From Candidatus Dormiibacterota bacterium (GTDB taxonomy: Bacteria > Chloroflexota > Dormibacteria > Aeolococcales > Bog-877): a stretch of 11,868 bases of DNA. The notes beneath the pieces are model-generated. The model did no database searches, was not told the origin of the DNA, and saw only the letters and a list, made by a program, of their open reading frames with translations. Positions 1 through 6,860 of this stretch are shown piece after piece (the stretch's first letter is position 1; each line of letters opens with the position of its first letter). The DNA is taken from NCBI GenBank assembly GCA_003135035.1, contig PLDE01000204.1, positions 17,763 to 29,630 on the forward strand, given 5' to 3'. Position numbers and translations under genes: made by a program.

Positions 1-624
1 GGTGAAGCCCGGGGCGACTGCATTGACGCGGATCTGCCGGGGTCCCCACGCTCCGGCGAGAGCTCTGGTGAGCTGAATTACAGCTGCCTTGGAGCTGGAG
101 TAGGCGGCCATTTCAGGCTCGACAAGGTACCCGACCACAGATGCCACGTTGACGATGGCTCCGCCTCCACTCATCACCCCGGCGGCCTCGGAGCACGCGA
201 AGTAGACCGCTCTCACGTTGAGGCTGAAGATCTCGTCGAATTGCTCCGTAGTCAGTTCCTCCGGCGCTGCCCGGGCACCGCCCCCTGCGTTATTGACCAG
301 GATGTCGAGTCCACCGAGCTGGTCCGCAGCCGCACGAACCAGATGCCGAGTCTGGTCGACATTGCGCAAGTCCGCTAGCAGCGTGACTCCCGATCCGTGT
401 TTCCGGACCTCCGCCAGTCCAGACTCGAGGAATTCAGGGCGGTGCCCTGCGATGGCAACTCGCGCTCCGGCAGCAGCAAGTGCACATGCCATCACCAACC
501 CCAGCCCGCGTCCGCCACCTGTCACCAGAGCCGACAGTCCGGCAAGGTCGCCGGCAACAGGGAACCGACGCGGCACCTCAACTGGCACAGTGGCGTGAGG
601 GGGTAGTTGTTGTGACGACTCCAC
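1..624 (-). CDS. SDR-family NAD(P)-dependent oxidoreductase, C-terminus cut off by the window edge
   Basis: Classical short-chain dehydrogenase/reductase that interconverts an alcohol and a carbonyl with NAD(P)(H) in the cytoplasm. Counting from the GTG at 624, 208 residues are visible: the nucleotide-binding TGGGRGLG at 35-42, NNAG at 111-114, and the catalytic tetrad N136, S162, Y175 and K179 (YSSSK). The visible part ends in the conserved NAVAPGFT stretch, so roughly 40-60 residues are missing to the left. The start is uncertain: GTG 624, GTG 588 and GTG 576 are all in frame, none with a good Shine-Dalgarno. GTG 624 is preferred because a TAGTAT box (638-633) would give a nearly leaderless mRNA. 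The N-terminus before the Rossmann fold is some 14-30 residues longer than in typical FabG-like proteins. It is divergent from the M24 gene and probably belongs to the same metabolic block. Substrate unknown; the family call is firm. Confidence 0.93.
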   Translation of the reverse strand, partial: MESSQQLPPHATVPVEVPRRFPVAGDLAGLSALVTGGGRGLGLVMACALAAAGARVAIAGHRPEFLESGLAEVRKHGSGVTLLADLRNVDQTRHLVRAAADQLGGLDILVNNAGGGARAAPEELTTEQFDEIFSLNVRAVYFACSEAAGVMSGGGAIVNVASVVGYLVEPEMAAYSSSKAAVIQLTRALAGAWGPRQIRVNAVAPGFT

Positions 625-843
625 TAGACGGCATACTAGCCGACTTTCCGCGGGTCCGGTAGTCAGAACGTGTACCCGCGCCGGAGCGCTGTGATGTAGC
701 CACAACGGATGGCGATTCTCTGCCCAGCCTGTACAAGGGAAGGACGTAAGTTCCTTGAGATACTGGGGGAGCAGGATACCGTGGGAGGATGGCCCGACGA
801 ATCGTTCCCACCTATCAAAACAGGGGTGTCGGAGGACCGGTAA
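625..843. other. Divergent intergenic region between the SDR and M24 genes, with an inverted repeat
   Basis: These 219 bases separate two divergent genes and should hold both promoters. The clearest element is an inverted repeat, CAAGGGA (734-740) and TTCCTTG (751-757), 7 bp with one G-T pair and a 10-nt spacer, which could be an operator. A strong Shine-Dalgarno GGAGGA (831-836) precedes the M24 start. The minus-strand SDR reading frame stays open through the whole region, but no credible upstream start or conserved extension was recognised. Confidence 0.4.
633..638 (-). promoter_or_regulatory. Candidate -10 box for the SDR gene
   Basis: Minus-strand TAGTAT ends 8 nt before the GTG at 624, so transcription would start at or just before that codon. 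No convincing -35 is seen at 16-18 nt spacing. Inference from a single short motif. Confidence 0.3.
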
Positions 844-2058
844 GTGCTGCTGAATCGCGAGCGTGCTCAGTTGCTCATGGAGCAGGAGGGTGTCGACGGC
901 TTGGTGGCGTCGACGTTGGAGAACTGCTTTTACATGACTGGGGTCTGGAACATTGGGCAGGAACTCTTTCCCCACGACACCCAGGCGTATGTGGTGGCTA
1001 CTCGCGACGATGTCGCTGCTGCGGTCATGGTTACGTCGATGGGCGAGGCCGATCTCACCCTGGGCGCCAATTCGAGCCTGCGCGATGTCGTCACGTACGG
1101 CCGTTTCTTTCGGGAGTTGCTGGCTGGTCAGTCACTCAACGAGGACGAGGAGCGGATCAAGGCAATCACGCTAGAACGTCAACCCGAAGAGGATGCGCTG
1201 TCGGCCCTGGTGTCCGCCTTGCGGCTGTGCCAGCTAGACCAGAAGGTGGTGGCAGTGGACGAGCGGGGCCCCAATCGGGACCTTCTCTCGGAACTCCAGA
1301 CGCGGCTCCCCGGCGCTACCTTCGTGCCTGCCTCGCAGCTCTTTCGCCGCATTCGAATGGTCAAGACGGGCGAGGAACTGGAGCGGATGGAGGGGGCTCT
1401 TCGGATCACCGAGAACGCATTCCGGAAGACCGTGGCAGAGGCTGCCCCGGGGGTGACCGAAAGAGAGCTCTTTCACGTTTTCGAGAAGGCCATCACCGCG
1501 GGCGGCGCGCGACCCGGCTTCACACTGTTGCGCTTCGGCCGGGGGATGGCCTTGGGCCAGGTCCCCGCGGGCGACACCCAGCTCCAGACAAACGACTACA
1601 TCTGGTTCGATATCGGTTGCACTTTCAAGGGGTACCGCTCCGACATCGGCCGGGTAGTGCCGGTTGGCGAGCCGTCGGCTCATCTCGTGGAGTTATTTGG
1701 GGCCGTGCGGGCTGGGCAGGACCGAGCCATTGAACTTATGACACCAGGGCGCCTGGCTTCGGAAGTCTTCGAGGGAGCTATGGAGAGGGTGCGGGAGACC
1801 GGCATCCCTCACTACAAGCGACATCACGTCGGCCATGGGATCGGTGCGGAGTTCTACGACTTACCGATCATCACGCCAACGGCCCACGTCGCCCTGGAGC
1901 CCAACATGATATTCGAGGTCGAAACCCCCTACTACGAGATGGGATTTGGGGGGGCGTTCATCGAGGACACCGTCCTGATCACCGAGTCGGGTAATCGCAT
2001 CCTCACCGAGCTTAGCCGCGACTTGGTTCCGGCAGCGTCGGTGGCCCCGAGACGCTAG
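844..2058 (+). CDS. M24-family metallopeptidase (Xaa-Pro dipeptidase / creatinase fold)
   Basis: 404-residue protein of the pita-bread (M24) fold, the usual length for prolidase, creatinase and ectoine-hydrolase-type members. The N-terminal creatinase domain covers about 1-165 and the catalytic domain about 175-395. All five metal ligands can be placed: D256 (WFDIG), D267 (YRSDIGR), H331 (HHVGHGIG), E360 (FEVETPYY) and E374 (IEDTVLIT). It is therefore probably an active dinuclear-metal hydrolase of C-N bonds; whether the substrate is an X-Pro peptide or a non-peptide amide cannot be told. The GTG start is fixed by GGAGGA at 831-836, 7 nt upstream. The threonine-synthase-like gene follows 45 nt downstream on the same strand, so the two are likely co-transcribed. 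In this context a catabolic amide or ring hydrolase is at least as likely as a housekeeping peptidase. Confidence 0.93.
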   Translation: MLLNRERAQLLMEQEGVDGLVASTLENCFYMTGVWNIGQELFPHDTQAYVVATRDDVAAAVMVTSMGEADLTLGANSSLRDVVTYGRFFRELLAGQSLNEDEERIKAITLERQPEEDALSALVSALRLCQLDQKVVAVDERGPNRDLLSELQTRLPGATFVPASQLFRRIRMVKTGEELERMEGALRITENAFRKTVAEAAPGVTERELFHVFEKAITAGGARPGFTLLRFGRGMALGQVPAGDTQLQTNDYIWFDIGCTFKGYRSDIGRVVPVGEPSAHLVELFGAVRAGQDRAIELMTPGRLASEVFEGAMERVRETGIPHYKRHHVGHGIGAEFYDLPIITPTAHVALEPNMIFEVETPYYEMGFGGAFIEDTVLITESGNRILTELSRDLVPAASVAPRR

Positions 2059-2103
2059 CGGTGTGCCCGTGCCGAGCTCAAGAGACGTGCTTCGTGCAGC
2101 CCC

Positions 2104-3402
2104 GTGGCTGAGGTCGTCGGACTGCGCTGCATTCGCTGCCAAGCCGAGTACACGGACTTGGGTCTCGTCAAGGGGTGTCCAGCCTGCCTCAGTCGCGGAC
2201 TCCCGACTAACGTAGCTGTCGAATACGACTACGATCGCATCCGTCGGAGCTTTCATCCCCGCGACGCCCTGGCGGGACCGATGAGCATGTGGCGCTATTC
2301 CGACCTTCTGCCGGTGCCGGAGACCAGCGCGGTGACCATGGGTGAGGGGATGACCCCCCTGGTTCCGGTTCCCAGGCTGGCCAAGCGACTCGGCCTGCGA
2401 GAACTCTACGTCAAGGACGAGAGCCGCAATCCGACTTCCTCATTCAAGGATCGGTTGGCCTCGTGTGCAATCTCGGTCGCTCGCGAGCGGGGGGCCAGGG
2501 TGATAACCGGGTCCTCCTCGGGGAATGCCGGTGCGGCAACCGCCGCCTTCTCCGCGCGCGCGGGCTTGCCGTGTGTGATGTTCACCACCCAACAGTTTCC
2601 GCAAGCCATGAAGGCGCAGATGGCGGTCTACGGCACCAAGCTCCTGGCGGCGCCGACGGTTCCGGACAGGTGGCGTCTCGTGGAAGCGGGCGTGGATCAG
2701 CTGGGATGGTTCCCAGTCACCGTCTTCGTCTATCCCCTAGTGGGAAGCAACCCCTACGGTATCGAGGGGTACAAGACGATCGCCTACGAACTGGTGGAAC
2801 AGCTCGGGCATGTACCTCCCCACGTCGTGTTCCCTGTGGGCGCGGGCGACGCCTTCTTCGGTGCATGGAAGGGGTTCGACGAGTACCGCCAGCTGGGCTA
2901 CACCGACTCGGTGCCACGGATGCACGCGGCCGAGATCTTTGGGCCGCTGGAAAACGCCATCAGCCAAGGGCTAGACCATGTCGAAGAGACTGAGTCGGGC
3001 CCAACCGTGGCGATTTCGGTGGGCCTCAACATGAGCACGTACCAAGCCCTCCACGTGTTGCGCGCCACCCACGGCGCCGCTCGGAGCGCTGATGACCAAG
3101 AGCTGATAGACATGCAGATCGCTCTCGCCAGCGATGAGGGGATGTACCTCGAGGCCTCATCGGTGCTGTCTCTGGTTGGGGTCCAAAAGATGGTGGCTGC
3201 GGGTGACATCGACCCCGCGCAGGCGGTTGTGGCCTTCCTCACTTCGAGTGGCCTGAAAGATCCCGAAATGACACTTAGCCACATGAATCCCATCCCGACT
3301 TGCGACGCAAATCTTGAGTCGGCCCTCCAAGTTCTTCGCGATTCGTACCACTTTGACGGAAGGGGAGTGGCGGTGGGACCCGATCTAGGCGGGGACTCCT
3401 AG
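2104..3402 (+). CDS. Threonine-synthase-like fold-type II PLP enzyme with N-terminal zinc ribbon
   Basis: 432 residues. The N-terminus has a zinc-ribbon-like pair of CxxC motifs (C9, C12, C25, C28), known in some threonine synthases and relatives. The PLP-binding lysine is K115 in SSFKDR, followed by the GSSSGNAG cofactor loop (136-143). A TSSGLKDPE segment near residue 380 matches the GLKD region of threonine synthases. The phosphate-binding loop reads PVGAGDAFFG (about 244-253), where authentic threonine synthases usually carry VGNGGN-like sequence, so another beta/gamma-elimination or replacement substrate is possible. GTG 2104 is the only start codon between the upstream in-frame stop and the zinc ribbon; there is no clear Shine-Dalgarno. 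Probably an operon with the M24 gene. Its last 18 bp overlap the end of the convergent LLM gene. Family certain, reaction not. Confidence 0.9.
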   Translation: MAEVVGLRCIRCQAEYTDLGLVKGCPACLSRGLPTNVAVEYDYDRIRRSFHPRDALAGPMSMWRYSDLLPVPETSAVTMGEGMTPLVPVPRLAKRLGLRELYVKDESRNPTSSFKDRLASCAISVARERGARVITGSSSGNAGAATAAFSARAGLPCVMFTTQQFPQAMKAQMAVYGTKLLAAPTVPDRWRLVEAGVDQLGWFPVTVFVYPLVGSNPYGIEGYKTIAYELVEQLGHVPPHVVFPVGAGDAFFGAWKGFDEYRQLGYTDSVPRMHAAEIFGPLENAISQGLDHVEETESGPTVAISVGLNMSTYQALHVLRATHGAARSADDQELIDMQIALASDEGMYLEASSVLSLVGVQKMVAAGDIDPAQAVVAFLTSSGLKDPEMTLSHMNPIPTCDANLESALQVLRDSYHFDGRGVAVGPDLGGDS

Positions 3403-4407
3403 CGCTCCCACCTGGGGCAGTACGTCCTCGGCGATCAGCCGGATCTGCTCCTCCGGGGTGCTGCCCTCGGGAACTTGGACTACGAGGGCGATCTGGTCGA
3501 AACCACAGGCTGCGACGCTGGCCAGCTTGGCGGCACATTCGGCGGCCGTCCCGGCAACGGAAAAGGAGTCCAGCAGTCCGTCATCCAGAGAGGTGCTGGC
3601 GCGGTGGGTGAGATCCTGCGTGAGAATCCAGTCAGCTTGGTCCAGTTCGTGTCGCAGCGCCTGCGAAAGCTCTACGCCAATGCGGTCGAGAATAGGTCGA
3701 CTGGTGACCAGTGAGGCGACGACCAGATCAGACACGGCTGATCTGGCCCGCTCGCGGTCAGGGTGGACCGAGGTGTATAGCCAAGCCACCCGATGTAGAT
3801 CAGCCCAGTCTCGTTTCGAGCGCTCCAGTCCCCTCTCTACGTGAGCTTTGGCGAAGGCGATTCCATCGGGTTTGGCGAATCCTCCAACGATGACGCCGTC
3901 CGCGATCTCCCCCGCCAACTCGAGAATCTTCGGACCTCGAGCCGCGATGTAGATGGGAACCTGACGCAGGGGTTTGAAGTTGAGCTCGGCGCCGCGAAAT
4001 GAGAAGACTTCTCCCCCGACGTCGACTCGCTCGCCGGCAGTGAGGCGCTGGATCGCGTGCACTGCCTCGCGTATCGCCGTGACCGGACGTCGGCGCTCCA
4101 ACCCATAGTTCTCCAGCCCGCCCCCGGCGCCGATCCCAAGTACCGTCCGACCGCCAGAGAGTTCATCAACGGAGGCAATCGCTGCGGCGGTAAGGGCCGG
4201 GTTCCGAGTGTATGGATTGGTCACGGCGGTGCCGAGGCGCAGGCTGGTGGTGCTCTGGGCGGCCAGAGCAAGGGTGACGTACACGTTATGCATCAGCCGT
4301 TCGTCGGCCACCCAGAGCTGTTCGAAGCCCAACTTCTCGACGAGCTGGGCTCGTTGACTCATCTCCGGTAGTCGAGCCTCGCTGACGGTTCCGATCGCAA
4401 ACTTCAT
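3385..4407 (-). CDS. LLM-class flavin-dependent oxidoreductase (F420-type, Mer-like)
   Basis: 340-residue TIM-barrel protein of the bacterial luciferase-like monooxygenase superfamily, using FMN or F420. It opens with the typical MKFAIGTVSE strand. It carries the family signature around the cofactor phosphate, with RNPALTAAAIASVDELSGGR at about 68-87 followed by TVLGIGAGGG, and IYIAARGPKILELAGEIADG in the middle, as in Mer-like F420-dependent members. Nothing visible separates monooxygenase from F420-dependent dehydrogenase/reductase activity. Its ATG (4407) overlaps the stop of the regulator gene as ATGA and no Shine-Dalgarno precedes it, so translation probably depends on coupling. Its 3' end overlaps the convergent PLP gene by 18 bp. 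Likely one of the oxidative steps controlled by the adjacent regulator. Confidence 0.92.
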   Translation of the reverse strand: MKFAIGTVSEARLPEMSQRAQLVEKLGFEQLWVADERLMHNVYVTLALAAQSTTSLRLGTAVTNPYTRNPALTAAAIASVDELSGGRTVLGIGAGGGLENYGLERRRPVTAIREAVHAIQRLTAGERVDVGGEVFSFRGAELNFKPLRQVPIYIAARGPKILELAGEIADGVIVGGFAKPDGIAFAKAHVERGLERSKRDWADLHRVAWLYTSVHPDRERARSAVSDLVVASLVTSRPILDRIGVELSQALRHELDQADWILTQDLTHRASTSLDDGLLDSFSVAGTAAECAAKLASVAACGFDQIALVVQVPEGSTPEEQIRLIAEDVLPQVGALGVPA

Positions 4408-5681
4408 TCGATGTCGGCGACCGAAGTCATGGCGGCGTCTGAGCTGGGATCGGCCGGGAGGGCGAGCACCCCGACGGAGGAGAGGGGGAGCAAACGCAGG
4501 GCAAGCTGGACCCGAAAGCAGAATTCACCAGAGAGCAAGGACCCGCCGAGAATTTGCTCAATCCGCTGGATCCGGTATGAGATGGTGTTGGGATGGACGC
4601 GGAGCCGCCGCGCCGCCAGCTTGCGGTTCAGTGCCGCCCCGAACAGGGCCTCGAGGGTCTCGCTGAGGCGAGACTGATGGCGCTTTTCATAGCTGATCAG
4701 CTTCCCCAGCACCTCGTTCACATACGCGTCGACGGTCTCGCCGGTCTTGAACAAGTCAAATAGGCGGAGCTGGTCGTACCGGTGGATCACGCCCTCAGGG
4801 CTGAGAATCATCCCGAGAGCCTGAGCTCGCTGGGCCTCCTGCCAGCTCAGGACCAGGCCGCCGGCGCCGGCGCGCGGAGTGCCGATCCCCACCGTGAAGT
4901 GGTGGCGCGCTTCCGGATCATCTCGCAGCGCGCTCTGCAGAATCGATTCCAGTTGCGGCACCGAGTCACCGGGGACCGCAATTAGCAGGCCGGCAGCGCT
5001 GGAGATGGTCGGGCTGTCGGTGAAGTAGCGACCGATCCAGTCGGCCGCCCGGGCCAGGGCCAGGTCCTGCTCGGCGGTGGCTGTGCAATTGCGGCTGGAG
5101 CGCGACACAACGGCGGCGATGTGCGTTTGGGAGAGGTCGTACCCCAGAGCCCGCGCCTCTCGGAGGGTGCCCTCCTCGTCAGTCTGAAGCTCGCCATGCA
5201 TCAGCCGAGTGAAGAAAAAACGGGCTGCCACGTCATGGGAGTGAGCGACCCTTCCGCGTTCCCTCAGGTACGCTTGCGCCGCCGTCGAGGAGACCGCGTC
5301 GGCATAGTCCAGGGTCAGAGCTCCGAGCTCGCCAAGGTCTTGCCCATCTGCGATCTCCCGCAGGCAGGACCAGAGGACGCGGACACCTACCTGGTAGCAC
5401 TGGTAGATAGCCTCAAACGGGACTGCCTGGTGCACCCGGCGCCGCGACACCTCGGCTATCTCCCGCTGCTCTCGGGCGTCGGGCAGTCGACGCTCTCGGA
5501 GGGAGCGAAAATAGGTCTCCACATGGAGGCGGTTGATCTCCGCGAAGTCCTCCTCCAGATCCGCGGGCATGTCCCGGTAGGCGGGGACTTCCTGTCTGAC
5601 CGCCGCGTAGATCCGCCGTGCGAAGTCCTTCGCCTGGGCTGGGGTCGGCTCCAGTACAGGCGCTTTCTGTGTCACTGCCAC
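4404..5681 (-). CDS. PucR/CdaR-type transcriptional regulator
   Basis: 425 residues. The C-terminus has the PucR-family helix-turn-helix (KLAARRLRVHPNTISYRIQR, 354-373, continuing IEQILGG), known in purine-catabolism, sugar-acid and other catabolic regulators. The middle (about 185-300) fits the degenerate GGDEF-like domain of the family. The N-terminal 150 residues are helical, with YFRSLRERR and YQCYQVGVRVLW segments as in RsbRD/PucR sensory regions. The reading frame stays open far upstream into the divergent gene. GTG 5681 is chosen because GGAGGAG (5692-5686) sits 4-6 nt before it; the GTG at 5675 is second choice. It overlaps the first LLM gene by 4 bp and is divergent from the second LLM/M20 operon across 144 bp, the usual layout of a local regulator controlling both directions. 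The inducer is unknown. Confidence 0.9.
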   Translation of the reverse strand: MAVTQKAPVLEPTPAQAKDFARRIYAAVRQEVPAYRDMPADLEEDFAEINRLHVETYFRSLRERRLPDAREQREIAEVSRRRVHQAVPFEAIYQCYQVGVRVLWSCLREIADGQDLGELGALTLDYADAVSSTAAQAYLRERGRVAHSHDVAARFFFTRLMHGELQTDEEGTLREARALGYDLSQTHIAAVVSRSSRNCTATAEQDLALARAADWIGRYFTDSPTISSAAGLLIAVPGDSVPQLESILQSALRDDPEARHHFTVGIGTPRAGAGGLVLSWQEAQRAQALGMILSPEGVIHRYDQLRLFDLFKTGETVDAYVNEVLGKLISYEKRHQSRLSETLEALFGAALNRKLAARRLRVHPNTISYRIQRIEQILGGSLLSGEFCFRVQLALRLLPLSSVGVLALPADPSSDAAMTSVADIE

Positions 5682-5685
5682 AACT

Positions 5686-5692
5686 CTCCTCC
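5686..5692 (-). promoter_or_regulatory. Shine-Dalgarno that sets the regulator start
   Basis: Minus-strand GGAGGAG lies directly upstream of GTG 5681. It places the start there rather than further upstream, where the open frame runs antisense through the divergent LLM gene. Confidence 0.7.
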
Positions 5693-5727
5693 ACGCAGTT
5701 AGGCATTCGCCCGATAGAACGCTTGCT

Positions 5728-5754
5728 GGACAATGTATAGGATCACATATGTCC
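5728..5754. promoter_or_regulatory. Inverted repeat in the divergent regulator/LLM promoter region
   Basis: GGACA (5728-5732) and TGTCC (5750-5754) form a 5-bp inverted repeat with a 17-nt spacer. The spacer holds TATAGGAT on the plus strand and ATCCTATA on the minus strand, both -10-like. A dimeric regulator bound here could control both directions; the adjacent PucR-type protein is the obvious candidate. The arms are short, so confidence is limited. Confidence 0.35.
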
Positions 5755-5829
5755 ATGGGCGCAATCTCTCTCTTGGGTGGGCTAGGTCGCACCTCGAACC
5801 ACGGTCGGACCGGGTATAGCGACGGATGA
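5749..5829 (+). CDS. Possible 26-codon leader ORF translationally coupled to the second LLM gene
   Basis: An ATG at 5749 opens a 26-codon frame (MSMGAISLLGGLGRTSNHGR then TGYSDG) whose TGA overlaps the ATG of the LLM gene as ATGA. A TAGGAT box at 5738-5743 lies the right distance upstream for a leaderless transcript beginning at this ATG. The LLM gene has no Shine-Dalgarno of its own, so coupling would explain how it is translated. The alternative is that the TATAGC at 5815-5820 drives a leaderless LLM mRNA and this ORF is chance. No similarity to any peptide is recognised. Confidence 0.25.
   Translation: MSMGAISLLGGLGRTSNHGRTGYSDG
5815..5820 (+). promoter_or_regulatory. Candidate -10 box for the second LLM gene
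   Basis: TATAGC ends 5 nt before ATG 5826, which has no Shine-Dalgarno. This fits a leaderless transcript, as at the vapB, tetR and fic starts in this window. No good -35 is visible. Confidence 0.35.
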
Positions 5830-6860
5830 AGTTCGGTGTCGCCATCCCCACCTGCACCGAGGGACTGCTCTACCCAATCCCCTTCGCCAGTGCCGGCGAC
5901 ATTCTGCGGGTGGCTTTGGCCGCCGAGCGGCTCGGCTACCACGAGGTGATGGGCAACGACCATCTCACGACCCAGGCGTATGTTCGCCAAGCCTTCCCCG
6001 ACCCCCCCGGATACTTCGAGCCATTGATGTGCCTCGCCTACTGCGCTGCCCGCACGACCGGGATTCGACTCATGACCGGGGTCCTGGTGCTCCCCTTGCG
6101 GCATCCGGTGCTGCTCGCCAAGCAAGCCGCGACGCTGGACCAACTCAGCGGCGGACGGCTGACCCTTGGCATCGGCGTTGGCGCCTACCGAGAAGAACTC
6201 GAGGCGACCCGCCCTGAACTCACACTTGGGTCTCGCGCAGAATTGATGACCGAAGGAATCCTCGCGCTGAACACACTGCTTACGGAGCGGGTTAGCAGCT
6301 TCTCAGGGCGCTGGTCCCAATTCCGCGACGTGGAGATGTTCCCCAAGCCGATCCAGGACCCCTTGCCCATCTTCTCCGGCGGCAACGCGTCAGCCTCGAT
6401 CCGCCGAGCTGCACAGTACTGTCAGGGCTGGCTCCCGGCATCACTGACCCCCGAGCGACTCGCCGCGGGACGCGAGCAATTGCAGCAACTGGCGGTGGAG
6501 GCAGGGCGCGACCCGGACAAGATCTCGGTTGCCCCGCAGATGGTCGTCTGCTTGGGAGCGGACAACGAGGACGCACAGCGCCGCTTCCAGAACTCGCGGA
6601 TCTTCGAGCATCTCACGACCTTGCAGCGGGCCACCCTCAGAGGCATTGACCCGACTGACTACGCGAACATCAACCTCGTTGGTGACACCGATGTGGTGAT
6701 AGCGAGAGTCCAAGCGCTGATCGACGCGGGTGCGGACCATCTGGCCGGGCTCTTGTTTGTGGCAAATACGGTGGAGGAGATGCTGGAGCAGATGGAGATG
6801 TTTCGAGAGGGAGTAATGACCAAATTCTCCGAACCGATGCCCGACGGGAGGACTGCCTAG
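5826..6860 (+). CDS. LLM-class flavin/F420-dependent oxidoreductase
   Basis: 344-residue luciferase-like TIM-barrel enzyme, a second and clearly different paralog of the minus-strand LLM protein. The N-terminal MKFGVAIPT strand, GNDHLTTQAY (43-52) near the active site, and the signature RHPVLLAKQAATLDQLSGGR (92-111) followed by LTLGIGVGAYREE are typical of F420-dependent family members. IFSGGNASASIRRAAQYCQG in the middle matches the sugar-barrel loop usual in this group. Its stop overlaps the GTG of the M20 gene by one base, so the two proteins are translated together and probably act in consecutive steps. It starts divergently from the regulator. Monooxygenase (FMN) versus F420 oxidoreductase activity cannot be settled from sequence. 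Confidence 0.92.
   Translation: MKFGVAIPTCTEGLLYPIPFASAGDILRVALAAERLGYHEVMGNDHLTTQAYVRQAFPDPPGYFEPLMCLAYCAARTTGIRLMTGVLVLPLRHPVLLAKQAATLDQLSGGRLTLGIGVGAYREELEATRPELTLGSRAELMTEGILALNTLLTERVSSFSGRWSQFRDVEMFPKPIQDPLPIFSGGNASASIRRAAQYCQGWLPASLTPERLAAGREQLQQLAVEAGRDPDKISVAPQMVVCLGADNEDAQRRFQNSRIFEHLTTLQRATLRGIDPTDYANINLVGDTDVVIARVQALIDAGADHLAGLLFVANTVEEMLEQMEMFREGVMTKFSEPMPDGRTA

Noticed and set aside
625..960. Upstream extension of the SDR reading frame
   Set aside because: The frame stays open only as high-GC antisense of the M24 gene. No start with a Shine-Dalgarno and no recognisable domain were found.
789..1733. 314-codon open frame overlapping the M24 gene
   Set aside because: Arg/Gly/Pro-rich composition typical of an alternate frame in GC-rich DNA. 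The M24 frame carries all catalytic residues.
5682..6143. N-terminal extension of the PucR-type regulator (same frame open to 6143)
   Set aside because: It runs antisense through the well-supported LLM gene, and GGAGGAG before GTG 5681 marks the proper start.
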